From: a virus
IMG/VR virus record: IMGVR_UViG_3300009030_000012
Location: 1 to 33,738 of that record
Length of the DNA stretch: 33,738 bases
Direction: 5' to 3' (one strand)
In this document: one piece after another, positions 6,321 through 12,706 of the stretch
Layout: each line of letters starts with the position of its first letter
Position numbering within the stretch: the first letter of the stretch is position 1
Notes under the pieces: generated by a model
Told to the model about the DNA's origin: nothing
Seen by the model: only the letters and a program-made list of their open reading frames with translations
Database searches by the model: none
Made by a program: the position numbers and the translations under genes

Positions 6321-6566
6321 CTAACCCTGAACGCCGGCGGTATCCACTTCGGTCGGCACCCGGATTATACCGAGGCTGTCACCCCGCATCACCAAACAAT
6401 CACCGGGCTCAAGCACCGTATTGAGGCCACCCCATGCCTGCAGCAGCAGGCGGTCGCCATCAGGAATGCAGCGGGCCTCGAAATCCTTGATGAAATCCTG
6501 AATCTCATCAATATTGTCACACCGCCACTGCACATTAGGCAGATCGGCTATGGTTTTATACGGCAT
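6321..6566 (-). CDS. Hypothetical protein (81 aa), last gene of minus cluster
   Basis: An 81-aa protein with an N-terminal acidic helical part (DNIDEIQDFIKDFEA) and a strand-rich C-terminal half with LEPGDCLVMRGDSLGIIRV, which reads like a small beta-barrel with a glycine turn. It starts immediately after the stop of the upstream gene (adjacent, no gap) and ends two bases from the convergent HTH gene. No terminator hairpin is visible between the two converging ends, so the transcripts may overlap. Function unknown; it may work with the gene before it. Confidence 0.65.
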   Translation of the reverse strand: MPYKTIADLPNVQWRCDNIDEIQDFIKDFEARCIPDGDRLLLQAWGGLNTVLEPGDCLVMRGDSLGIIRVPTEVDTAGVQG

Positions 6567-6932
6567 TTAGGCCCTGCCGATGGTACCGGCCATCAGCACC
6601 GCAGAAATGACATCAGTGGCGCCATCCTGCACCACCCTGATCGACTTTAGGCTGCCGACATGCCGGTAGATACTGCCGCCGGCAAGGGTAGTGACCCGTG
6701 TCTGTTGCGGGTTCGCCTCATTCTCATCCTCCCACGCGATATTAGTGGTCGAATAATTGGTGCCATCGAGACTGGCGACAACAGTCATTGATCCGCTCAC
6801 GCACATCAGGGCGAATTCATTGAACTTGGAAAGGTCATCGAGTTCAATGGTGGGCTGGCCGGCGCCAGGGGCGTCGAGGCCGAGGACCAGAAGTGTCTGG
6901 CCGCGATGCTGCGGTGTACCTATGAGCGTCAT
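6567..6932 (-). CDS. Hypothetical beta-rich, possibly virion protein
   Basis: A 121-aa protein, strongly beta-patterned: repeated hydrophobic strands separated by glycine/serine turns (FALMCVSGSMTVVASLDGTNY, then LKSIRVVQDGATDVISAVLMAG). This reads like a beta-sandwich such as phage decoration, head-completion or fibre-associated proteins, but no family is certain. Its ribosome-binding site AAGGAT lies inside the 3' end of the preceding small frame. If structural, its position at the end of a nuclease/helicase cluster, away from the late genes, is unusual. Evidence is pattern only; a non-structural role is equally possible. Confidence 0.65.
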   Translation of the reverse strand: MTLIGTPQHRGQTLLVLGLDAPGAGQPTIELDDLSKFNEFALMCVSGSMTVVASLDGTNYSTTNIAWEDENEANPQQTRVTTLAGGSIYRHVGSLKSIRVVQDGATDVISAVLMAGTIGRA

Positions 6933-6936
6933 GATT

Positions 6937-7110
6937 TTATCCTTGGTCTGGGTGCCAATGTGAGCCGAACAGGCGCTCGGGAGCCTCCTGCTCAGTCAGG
7001 ATGCGACGTACCTCGCCGCACACCATCCAATACTTTGGCCATTCCGGGTTTAACCGGGTTCGATTGGCCGAGATGGTGATTGAGCGGTCGCATGGTTCAG
7101 TTGTATCCAT
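6937..7110 (-). CDS. Hypothetical small protein (57 aa)
   Basis: This 57-codon frame fills the otherwise empty space between the Ref-type nuclease gene and the next gene. From an ATG at 7110 it gives a protein with aromatic and basic content (RLNPEWPKYWMVCGEVRR) and a LTEQEAPERLFG helix, ending in HWHPDQG and TAA. It overlaps the end of the upstream gene by 61 bases, and no good ribosome-binding site precedes the first ATG; an internal ATG after YW would shorten it to about 29 residues. The next gene's ribosome-binding site lies in its last codons, the usual pattern here. Function unknown; existence moderately supported. Confidence 0.45.
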   Translation of the reverse strand: MDTTEPCDRSITISANRTRLNPEWPKYWMVCGEVRRILTEQEAPERLFGSHWHPDQG

Positions 7111-7526
7111 CTGTTGCGAGTGTCGATTGCTACATTTCCGGGCAGAGTGTACTCAGGCCATGGATCGGCCGCAAATCGGTCCAGCAAGTAGTTTTGTATC
7201 GGCAGCAGAATTTTGACCTCATCCCCGAAAAACTGCTCGAATGGTTTCCGGCCGCGGGCCAGTGAGGGCCCGAATTCCCCGATCATTTTCTGAATTCTAT
7301 CAGCCGACAGGCTATGCGACCCGTGCATCGAAGTACCGAAATGATGCCATTCGCACAGGCCCAGGCTGTAGCTGTGGCCGAGGCGCCCGCCATCGGTGAC
7401 ATGCTCGATGGTGGTAGGCACATCCAACCAACCGACCAGCAGGCAGCACAGGCAGCCGCAGTTTTCCTTGATGATGATGAATCGCTGCCGATCCTTGGGC
7501 GTGATCGGTTCAGTCTGGCCTACCAT
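7050..7526 (-). CDS. ref: Ref-type recombination enhancement nuclease
   Basis: A 158-aa protein resembling phage P1 Ref, a RecA-dependent HNH-family endonuclease that cuts within displacement loops. The signature parts are present: a cysteine cluster (Cys23, 25, 27, 28), then GHSYSLGLCEWHH (50-62), containing metal-site and HNH histidines, and ARGRKPFEQFFGDE (90-103), the conserved segment of the C-terminal globular domain. P1 Ref has a longer basic N-terminal tail that is short here. The start ATG overlaps the stop of the preceding gene by seven bases. With ERF and YqaJ-type exonuclease elsewhere in the genome, it suggests recombination-dependent replication or repair. Whether it needs host RecA here is inference from the family. 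Confidence 0.8.
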   Translation of the reverse strand: MVGQTEPITPKDRQRFIIIKENCGCLCCLLVGWLDVPTTIEHVTDGGRLGHSYSLGLCEWHHFGTSMHGSHSLSADRIQKMIGEFGPSLARGRKPFEQFFGDEVKILLPIQNYLLDRFAADPWPEYTLPGNVAIDTRNRWIQLNHATAQSPSRPIEPG

Positions 7527-7756
7527 CCGTCGCTGCGCTTCCAGCCAACCATCAGCGCATTAAAATCATTATTGGAGATCGGCCCGGTTTTCCGCGGTCG
7601 CTCGATGCCGGCGGTCATTGACTTGATCTTGGCAATCGGCACCTTGGTTATTACCGAAATCTGCAGATAGGTCCGGTGACTGCCAGCAAATAGCTCCAAT
7701 ACTTGCCTCCGTTGTGTGGCTGAGATCAGTTCAGTGCAGCTTACAGCTCGTCCCAT
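7520..7756 (-). CDS. Small putative HTH protein
   Basis: A 78-aa protein. Residues 12-50 (ATQRRQVLELFAGSHR, then LQISVITKVPIAKIKSM) have the spacing of a helix-turn-helix, with a hydrophobic first helix, a turn and a basic second helix; a basic, proline-containing tail follows. The assignment is tentative. It lies one base after the DUF1064-like gene and overlaps the Ref gene start by seven bases, so it is coupled within the operon. It could be a small DNA-binding accessory factor for replication or recombination, or a regulator of the operon. Confidence 0.55.
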   Translation of the reverse strand: MGRAVSCTELISATQRRQVLELFAGSHRTYLQISVITKVPIAKIKSMTAGIERPRKTGPISNNDFNALMVGWKRSDGW

Positions 7757-7757
7757 T

Positions 7758-8129
7758 TCAATACTCCGTGATCGGGCGTCCCATAGCCTCCATGAGCGCC
7801 CTTTTTATTTTGTAAATCTCAGTGCGGAACCCTGATTGCATTTTGACATCCTCGATCACCATGCCGAGCTGGCAGTCCTCGGCCTTGCCCGGAAAATAGG
7901 TGAAGTCAGCCACGTAGGTCAGGTGCCGGCCCTTATGGTAGCGCGCCGACTTAATCATGATCGGCACCCCGGCAATGGTGATCGGGTATCTGGGATGCAC
8001 CTTGAGGCCGCAGATTTCGCCGGCCCGCTGCAGCAGCAGCAGCTCCATGTACCGTCTCAGCTCGCGGCCGGAATCGAGCACCGTGCCATCCGGGTGCTGA
8101 TGCTTCTTGATGTTGGCGTACCGTCTCAT
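7758..8129 (-). CDS. DUF1064 family, putative PD-(D/E)XK nuclease
   Basis: A 123-aa protein matching the DUF1064 pattern: an N-terminal basic start, DSGRELRRYMELLLLQRAGEI (19-39) with Glu23, a strand region, then TYVADFTYF (71-79) and VIEDVK (91-96). Asp75 together with D94-x-K96 resembles a PD-(D/E)XK nuclease core. DUF1064 proteins are found in many phage replication and recombination regions, and a role as Holliday-junction or other structure-specific nuclease has been proposed. The ATG at 8129 is preceded by AGGGGAT at a normal distance. Assignment to the family is fairly firm; activity is inferred. Confidence 0.72.
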   Translation of the reverse strand: MRRYANIKKHQHPDGTVLDSGRELRRYMELLLLQRAGEICGLKVHPRYPITIAGVPIMIKSARYHKGRHLTYVADFTYFPGKAEDCQLGMVIEDVKMQSGFRTEIYKIKRALMEAMGRPITEY

Positions 8130-8165
8130 GCTATGATCCCCTGGTCCCGGTTGCCTGCCGCCTTT

Positions 8166-8429
8166 TCATGGGTTTGCCGATTTGTGATTCGCGGTGGCCG
8201 GCCGGGCAATTTCCCTCCGCACCATCCCTCGGACAATTTCCATCGCGACTTTGAACTCAGACATCTGCCTGAATTCGTCGCCAGTCTCCCCGGTGTACAG
8301 CCCCTCGCCCCTCCATACATCCCAACCAACCTCATATTTCATCCGGCAGACGACCATCAGGATGGCCATGCGCTCAGCCAGAAACTTAACCGTGGCCTTG
8401 TGCTTTGATTTTTCGCTGGACTGCGGCAT
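8166..8429 (-). CDS. Hypothetical protein (87 aa)
   Basis: An 87-aa protein from the ATG at 8429 to TGA at 8166-8168. It starts in the 3' end of the helicase gene, overlapping it by 44 bases; the longer upstream extension of this frame, back to 8924, is antisense-free shadow of the helicase and is not used. The product has a basic N-terminus, a hydrophobic helix (FLAERMAILMVVCRM), a W-x-x-WRGEGLY turn and a second helix (EFKVAMEIVRGMVRREI). It looks like a small helical soluble protein. No family recognised. The overlap with the helicase suggests coupled expression. Confidence 0.6.
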   Translation of the reverse strand: MPQSSEKSKHKATVKFLAERMAILMVVCRMKYEVGWDVWRGEGLYTGETGDEFRQMSEFKVAMEIVRGMVRREIARPATANHKSANP

Positions 8430-9912
8430 ACGCAATGTTCCTTGATATGAGCCAGTTACGGAGCCGCTTGTTAGGCGGGATGGCTGCCAGATCGGACCAG
8501 TGTGCCGGCGGGTAACAGCCAGCCCTTTTGTTGAATAGCGTCCGCGCCCAACCGGACTTGTATTTTTTCCAGCGCTGCTCGTACATGAGCATCTGAAATA
8601 AGACCTCATGCGACGGCCAACCCTCGGGCAGCCGCTTGACCATGTTCTTGCCAATCGGCACCAGATCGGCCTCAGTAGCCTCAACGTCGCGCTTGCTATA
8701 CGGGACCTTCCAGCCACATTTCGGGCATACGCGGCGCATTGAGAACAGGTGCCCGCACTCCTCGCAGGTATGCACAGTTGGATCGGGCTCGCCTGAATCC
8801 TCGCGCTTTGACCAGTTGACGCAAGCCTTTTTGCCATCATCGAGGCGCCAGCGGAACAGGTCGTCGGCCATCCCCAGGTCGCGCACATTGCCGGCGTGAT
8901 CGAGCACCATACACTCGCCGCCATTGGGCTTGGGCCTCATACCCCGGCCGATCATCTGCAGGTGCAGCACGATGGACTTGGTCGGCCGGCATATCTGAAT
9001 GCAGTTGACGCTCGGCGCATCGTAGCCGTAGCTGGCGATGCCCACATTGACTAAAACCTGTATCCGCTGCGACTTGAATGCGTCGTTGACCTCGTCGCGC
9101 TCCTCCTGATCGAGCCGCGTGTGCAGGGCCGCAGCCTTGATGCCGATAGCCTTGAATTTATGCGCCAGCATCTCGCAGTGCGCTATGTCAACGGCGAACA
9201 CAATGGTATGGCGATCACTGGCCAGTCGGAGCCAGTTATCGACCGCGTCACCGACCAGTACCACGCAGGCATCGGATAACTTCTTGACCTCGTAATCACC
9301 GCGGACAATCTTGATGCCGGCCATGTCAGGTGTCGTGCCGCCCCAGTATTCAACCGGCGCCAGAAAGCCATCGGCCATGAGCTGCCTGACGCTGGTGACA
9401 TGCTTGATGGTGGTGAAATAGCGCCCAAGACCCTTGCCGGTCATTCTGGCGGGGGTAGCCGTGTAACCGTCAACGATGGCCTTGGGCGCGTAGTGCTCGA
9501 GAATCTCGAGAATCTTGGGCGCCATCGACAGGTGGCACTCATCAACCAGTACCCGCCTGACGTTTGGAAACCAGAATTTTGAGCGCTTGGTGCGCGAGAC
9601 AAGGGTCGGCCAAGAGACTATATGGATCGGCCGGTCAGCGCGCCATGACTCGCCCTCGCGCTTGGCGCGCAGCACCGCCACATTCTCGGCGCCGCAGATT
9701 TCCTCAGTCAGCCCTTGGGTCTGCATGAAAATCTCATTGCGCGGGGTCAGGATCGCGGTGGTGTTGCCGCGGTCCAGCTCGCGCTTTGCGAGCTGTGCTT
9801 GGATCACAGTTTTGCCTGAGCCGGTCGGCGCGCAGTGGATCGGCCGCATCTCATTGCCATGATTCATGGCATGGTTTACGTCATCAGCCTGATATTGGCG
9901 GTCCTCAATCAT
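8386..9912 (-). CDS. SF2 DEAD/DEAH-box helicase with zinc finger
   Basis: A 508-aa superfamily 2 helicase. Walker A is APTGSGKT (28-35), Walker B DECH (124-127), motif III TATPAR (151-156) and motif VI QMIGRGMRP (319-327), so both RecA-like domains are complete. After the core a zinc ribbon CEEC...CPKC (383-399) is followed by a helical tail of about 100 residues with many lysines and tryptophans. This layout is like the phage DEAD/DEAH helicases (UvsW-like or RecG-like in role) used in replication, branch migration or recombination. It is coupled by ATGA overlap to the gene upstream. The exact substrate cannot be told from sequence. Confidence 0.9.
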   Translation of the reverse strand: MIEDRQYQADDVNHAMNHGNEMRPIHCAPTGSGKTVIQAQLAKRELDRGNTTAILTPRNEIFMQTQGLTEEICGAENVAVLRAKREGESWRADRPIHIVSWPTLVSRTKRSKFWFPNVRRVLVDECHLSMAPKILEILEHYAPKAIVDGYTATPARMTGKGLGRYFTTIKHVTSVRQLMADGFLAPVEYWGGTTPDMAGIKIVRGDYEVKKLSDACVVLVGDAVDNWLRLASDRHTIVFAVDIAHCEMLAHKFKAIGIKAAALHTRLDQEERDEVNDAFKSQRIQVLVNVGIASYGYDAPSVNCIQICRPTKSIVLHLQMIGRGMRPKPNGGECMVLDHAGNVRDLGMADDLFRWRLDDGKKACVNWSKREDSGEPDPTVHTCEECGHLFSMRRVCPKCGWKVPYSKRDVEATEADLVPIGKNMVKRLPEGWPSHEVLFQMLMYEQRWKKYKSGWARTLFNKRAGCYPPAHWSDLAAIPPNKRLRNWLISRNIAYAAVQRKIKAQGHG

Positions 9913-10172
9913 TTGCGGATAAGGTCGTCATGCCCCCAGATCATGTCGTGCCAGAGCTTCGCGCCACGATCTCGCAGCATCTCGTCTGTGAACGCCGTAA
10001 TCGCGTCGTGCCTGCTTATAACCCCGAAATTCCACGAATTGTAAATGTCGATGGCATCATTCTCATGCTGCGTGTACGCCTGCACGATCAGCCAGCCATC
10101 CGGCTTGATGTGTGTCCAGTGCAACAGCCGGCGCCACCACATAGGCCGTTTCCAGCGCTTTTTCTTAGTCAT
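9909..10172 (-). CDS. Hypothetical protein (87 aa)
   Basis: An 87-aa protein. I use the ATG at 10172 because it overlaps the stop of the ParB-like gene by four bases; the frame stays open to 10217 but that part lies within the upstream gene. The N-terminus is very basic and tryptophan-rich (KKKRWKRPMWWRRLL), followed by an alpha/beta segment (HENDAIDIYNSWNFG) and an acidic, histidine-containing end (KLWHDMIWGHDDL). The basic head suggests nucleic-acid or membrane contact. It sits between ParB-like and helicase genes, both coupled to it, so a role in DNA metabolism is likely but unproven. Confidence 0.65.
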   Translation of the reverse strand: MTKKKRWKRPMWWRRLLHWTHIKPDGWLIVQAYTQHENDAIDIYNSWNFGVISRHDAITAFTDEMLRDRGAKLWHDMIWGHDDLIRK

Positions 10173-10870
10173 TCCGGCGTCGAATTGCGATGCGCCAGCA
10201 CTGCATGAGCGCACCATGTGGAGATGTATTCCAGATCGGCAATATCATCAGGCGTCAGGTCGAGATGCACGGTTTCCTCGCCACCGTAGGGGAAAGCCTT
10301 GAGCAGTGACATGGCTTGCCGCAGCTCGCCACGATCAGTCTCCTCCTGTGTCGGCTCAGGCTTGGTCGCGCGCACATTGCCGGCCGAATTCTCCTCGGAC
10401 TCACCGGGCTCGCCGTCAACCTTCTTGGTAGCGTCCAGGGTATCGCGCCGGCTGATGCGGTTGACCGCCTCGCGGGTGATGCCGACGATATCAGCGATCT
10501 CCTGCTGAGTTTTCTGTGACAGCTCGGGATCGGCCAGTGCCATCTTGACCGACTTCACTTTGTCAGCATTGGTCATGCGCAGGCCGTGGGCCCGATTAGC
10601 CTGCAGCGCAAACTCCAGCGCATCGTGGATATCACCCACCCGCAGATCAACCTCGATCTCCTCGAGGCCGGCATGGATGGTCCCGTACAGCCGGTGATGA
10701 CCGTCAGCCAGCATGAACCGCTGTGACCCATCCTCCGCGAACACGATGACAGGCGGGAAATCAGCGCCACTCAGAATCTCCTCGCGGTACTGGTCGATGG
10801 TTTCCTCGGACAGCTTGGCCCGGACCTGCGTGGCCTCAGTGGCCTCGATGTTGTCGCACATCATTTTCAT
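10169..10870 (-). CDS. ParB/sulfiredoxin-fold protein with HTH
   Basis: A 233-aa protein of the ParB N-terminal domain superfamily. Residues 35-95 hold the typical PPVIVF strand, LADGHHRLYG (54-63; DGHHR in place of ParB GERR) and an AL-x(n)-AN-RAHGLR segment. Residues 100-145 form the KorB/ParB-type helix-turn-helix (QQEIADIVGITREAVNRI). An acidic linker and a C-terminal helical part follow. Phage proteins of this kind act as DNA-binding nucleases or nucleotidases or in genome maintenance; true partition would need a ParA partner, and none is visible. ATGA-type overlaps link it to the genes before and after. Confidence 0.78.
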   Translation of the reverse strand: MKMMCDNIEATEATQVRAKLSEETIDQYREEILSGADFPPVIVFAEDGSQRFMLADGHHRLYGTIHAGLEEIEVDLRVGDIHDALEFALQANRAHGLRMTNADKVKSVKMALADPELSQKTQQEIADIVGITREAVNRISRRDTLDATKKVDGEPGESEENSAGNVRATKPEPTQEETDRGELRQAMSLLKAFPYGGEETVHLDLTPDDIADLEYISTWCAHAVLAHRNSTPE

Positions 10871-11142
10871 TTCGGCTCCCCCTTCTTGTCCTGCGACTTG
10901 AGAGGGAGATCCTGCTGATTGTTGAAAAACTTTTCCAGCTCGACCTCCTTGTGATCAGTCAGGCGAGTGACCAACTTATCCTCGATTGTCTTTGTGCGCC
11001 CACCGGCTGCCAGCTTGAGCAGGTCGGTGCCCCACATCTGATCGATGCCAGTGGTCAGCTCAGTGGCGCGCTCCTGCAGCTTTTCGACCAGTCCATCCAG
11101 TTGACCGGCTGCCTGCTCACGCAGTCTTTTTCTTAAACTCAT
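10867..11142 (-). CDS. Hypothetical helical protein (91 aa)
   Basis: A 91-aa protein with a helical, amphipathic N-terminal half (LREQAAGQLDGLVEKLQERA) of coiled-coil character and a very charged C-terminus ending KKGEPK. The start at 11142 lies one base after the stop of the nuclease-like gene, and the stop overlaps the ParB-like start by four bases. No catalytic or binding motif recognised. A small coiled-coil adaptor acting with the ParB-like or nuclease-like protein would fit, but this is inference from position alone. Confidence 0.65.
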   Translation of the reverse strand: MSLRKRLREQAAGQLDGLVEKLQERATELTTGIDQMWGTDLLKLAAGGRTKTIEDKLVTRLTDHKEVELEKFFNNQQDLPLKSQDKKGEPK

Positions 11143-11143
11143 C

Positions 11144-11620
11144 TCAGTTCCTCATGGTTAATTTGCCATATTTCGGCAGGTTCTTATTGCAGACATAGGT
11201 CGGCTGCTCGCGGCCGTCAAAGCGGCTGTCTGCCACTATTCTCGATGTCCACTGGTCGCAAGTGCCCAAGCAGTCGAGCGCTGCAAAATGCGTCATCGCT
11301 TTATTCAGGTAGCAAATTCGGTAAGGTTTGGGATCGGCGTTGTCCCATGCGTGTTTTGCGCAGACGATGAAATCAGGGAATGGCCAGTTATCGGGGCCAG
11401 TGAATTCAGCGGATAGACATTTGACCTCGACGCGCTGGCCGCTGACCTCGAGATCGCCGGCATCTGCAAACTCGCGCCAGTCTTTTTGCTCGGGCGCCTC
11501 GCTGGTCGGCGGGATAGTCACCGTATAGCCGTGATCGACCAGCCACCGGGCAACCAGCCACACCGCCTGCTTGCTGGACTCCAGCCCCTCAAGGAATTTC
11601 TTATGGTGTTCGTCAGGCAT
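11144..11620 (-). CDS. Putative PD-(D/E)XK nuclease
   Basis: A 158-aa soluble protein with the phrase AGDLEVSGQRVEVKCLS (54-70): Asp56 followed by E65-V-K67 on the next strand, the usual D...ExK metal-binding pattern of PD-(D/E)XK nucleases. An N-terminal amphipathic helix (residues 8-30) precedes it and further strands with aromatic residues follow. It is at the lower end of the size range of the superfamily. The ATG at 11620 has AAGGG nine bases upstream and is the first gene after the 330-base gap, so it heads the minus-strand nuclease/helicase operon. Substrate unknown; may be a resolvase, restriction-like or DNA-processing enzyme. Confidence 0.62.
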   Translation of the reverse strand: MPDEHHKKFLEGLESSKQAVWLVARWLVDHGYTVTIPPTSEAPEQKDWREFADAGDLEVSGQRVEVKCLSAEFTGPDNWPFPDFIVCAKHAWDNADPKPYRICYLNKAMTHFAALDCLGTCDQWTSRIVADSRFDGREQPTYVCNKNLPKYGKLTMRN

Positions 11621-11950
11621 CTATAAACCCTTATGAACGCTGGTGAATTCAGGAGCATTGGCCCCCTTACCCCCATACAGCCGGAAGGTAAGAAAGCCCA
11701 TGAACGCCGGAGTTATCCCGTCGCATCGGCTGACTGGTATTGATTCCGAGCCAGTCTGACCCCCTCGGTACGCTTTTTATGGAGTTCGCCCTCTCCACTG
11801 GTTGTGGCGGGCCTTGGCAGAGACACAACATCTTGTGATAGGATGTCGCGAATCTGGAGTTTCGACCCAACGGCCACGCTGGAACCAGATATTGAAGGCC
11901 CCCGCTGCCTCGCATCGGCGGGGGCTTTCGCATTTGAGACTACCGAAAAT
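11621..11950. other. Gene-poor gap with possible control elements
   Basis: No convincing gene lies in these 330 bases; open frames of 86-88 codons on the minus strand and 78 on the plus strand have no ribosome-binding site and poor composition. The gap must hold a promoter for the operon starting at 11620, but I cannot pick one with confidence. Other structure includes a perfect ACATC/GATGT hairpin around 11828-11846, TCTGG...CCAGA pairing just downstream of it, and a 12-bp GC-rich hairpin at 11894-11929. The plus-strand string TTGGCA-17 bases-GATAGG (starting about 11814) is a weak promoter match. Confidence 0.5.
11894..11929. terminator. Strong GC hairpin, likely terminator
   Basis: Arms 11894-11905 and 11918-11929 form a 12-bp stem (core GCCCCCGC/GCGGGGGC, one G-T wobble) with a 12-nt loop. 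It lies 22 bases beyond the stop of the last gene of the small-gene operon (minus strand, 11951). The tail is TTTCGCATTT on the plus strand and AATATC on the minus strand, so neither direction has a clean U-run; it may work both ways. Confidence 0.55.
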
Positions 11951-12106
11951 TCACTCACGACACCAGCCCTCAATGTATTGATCCTCCGGTGTCATGCGAT
12001 CCACGTACATCTCGCGCCATTCGTCGGTGTCAATGTGTGACCACACCCAGTTTCGATGCCAGTGCCAGCCGACAAGGCAAACCCGAAAGCGCCAGACCCG
12101 GAACAT
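11951..12106 (-). CDS. Hypothetical small protein (51 aa)
   Basis: A 51-aa tryptophan-rich protein starting at an ATG that overlaps the preceding stop (TGATG at 12106). The first half is basic and aromatic with a short hydrophobic stretch (VCLVGWHWHRNWVW); the second is acidic (DTDEWREMYVDRMTPEDQYIEGW). It may be membrane-associated, but the hydrophobic run is too short for a sure transmembrane helix. The frame is open upstream, yet the coupled start is favoured because every gene of this operon is coupled. It is the last gene before the gap and the GC hairpin. Function unknown. Confidence 0.55.
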   Translation of the reverse strand: MFRVWRFRVCLVGWHWHRNWVWSHIDTDEWREMYVDRMTPEDQYIEGWCRE

Positions 12107-12306
12107 CAGCCATCCTCCGCAAGCTGCGATTTTTCGGAGCACCACTGGCATTCAAGCTGCTCCCACTCGTCCGGGCCGATCTGATGTGGCGACCAGCCCT
12201 GACCGCCGCAGGCGTCGTCCGGGCACTTGGCAATCGCCAGCAGGACAAGTGCCTCGCGCAGCGTTTTGCGCAATTCCCTGTGCGACATCAGATCGATGAC
12301 TTTCAA
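12106..12306 (-). CDS. Small cysteine-pair (zinc?) protein, TTG start
   Basis: A 66-aa protein with a helical first half and two cysteine pairs, CPDDAC (28-33) and CQWC (53-56), which could bind one zinc ion. The start appears to be TTG at 12306: an AGAGGG ribosome-binding site precedes it by a normal distance, and the TTG overlaps the stop of the upstream gene in a TTGA arrangement analogous to the ATGA overlaps elsewhere. The first in-frame ATG lies six codons further. The stop overlaps the next start. Function unknown; metal-binding is inferred from cysteine spacing only. Confidence 0.6.
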   Translation of the reverse strand: MKVIDLMSHRELRKTLREALVLLAIAKCPDDACGGQGWSPHQIGPDEWEQLECQWCSEKSQLAEDG

Positions 12307-12614
12307 TGCTTATCCCTCTGGTGATCGCTGAGCGCGTACTCGCTCGCAAACATCCTTTCGCACTGGTCGCAACCGATAGTGCGCGGCTGGTGCGGATTGA
12401 TGTGAACCACGGGCTCCTCGCGCCATGACTCGCCCTCGCTGATGCCCTGCTCTTTGGCACAGCCAGGGCAGGTGTACGGATAGCCTTGCGGCGACCACTG
12501 AACTGGTGAACCATCTCCGCAACCATCGTCGGCCATCGCCATGATGTCGGGATGCCACTCGCCGCAGACTTGGCAGCAAGTCCCATCGAGCATGTCATCG
12601 GCTACCTCACCCAT
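12303..12614 (-). CDS. Zinc-finger protein (103 aa) with C2H2 finger
   Basis: A 103-aa protein with three cysteine groups: CC-Q-VC (13-17) followed by GEWHPD, CPGC (49-52), and a textbook C2H2 finger at the C-terminus, Cys82-x2-Cys85-x12-His98-x4-His103. The first two groups together probably bind a further zinc. Classical C2H2 fingers are uncommon in phages and suggest DNA or RNA contact. The ATG at 12614 shares its A with the stop of the 30-codon gene upstream (TAATG). Likely a small nucleic-acid-binding accessory protein of the operon controlled from 13.5 kb; specific role unknown. Confidence 0.7.
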   Translation of the reverse strand: MGEVADDMLDGTCCQVCGEWHPDIMAMADDGCGDGSPVQWSPQGYPYTCPGCAKEQGISEGESWREEPVVHINPHQPRTIGCDQCERMFASEYALSDHQRDKH

Positions 12615-12706
12615 TAGCTGTACCTACCCCAGAAAATCCAAACTAAGCTGAACATTATGACGGCGAACAGCAGCCAGGCGCCGCCATACAGCAGTACCTT
12701 ACCCAT
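12614..12706 (-). CDS. Tiny membrane protein (30 aa)
   Basis: A 30-codon frame whose product is one hydrophobic helix from residue 4 to 26 (LLYGGAWLLFAVIMFSLVWIF) with a positively charged C-terminal end. Support: its ATG overlaps the stop of the upstream gene by eight bases, and its TAA overlaps the start of the downstream gene (TAATG), leaving no gap in an otherwise continuous chain of coupled genes; GAGGG lies just upstream of the ATG. It is predicted to be a single-span inner-membrane peptide. Function unknown. Confidence 0.6.
   Translation of the reverse strand: MGKVLLYGGAWLLFAVIMFSLVWIFWGRYS

Noticed and set aside
8430-8924. Upstream extension of the 87-aa frame over the helicase
   Set aside because: Low-complexity Ser/Arg composition and full overlap with a helicase with all motifs; only the part from 8429 down looks coding.
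11800-11940. tRNA in the intergenic gap (TTTCGACCC string)
   Set aside because: No cloverleaf can be drawn: the T-arm flanks do not pair, and there is no acceptor stem.
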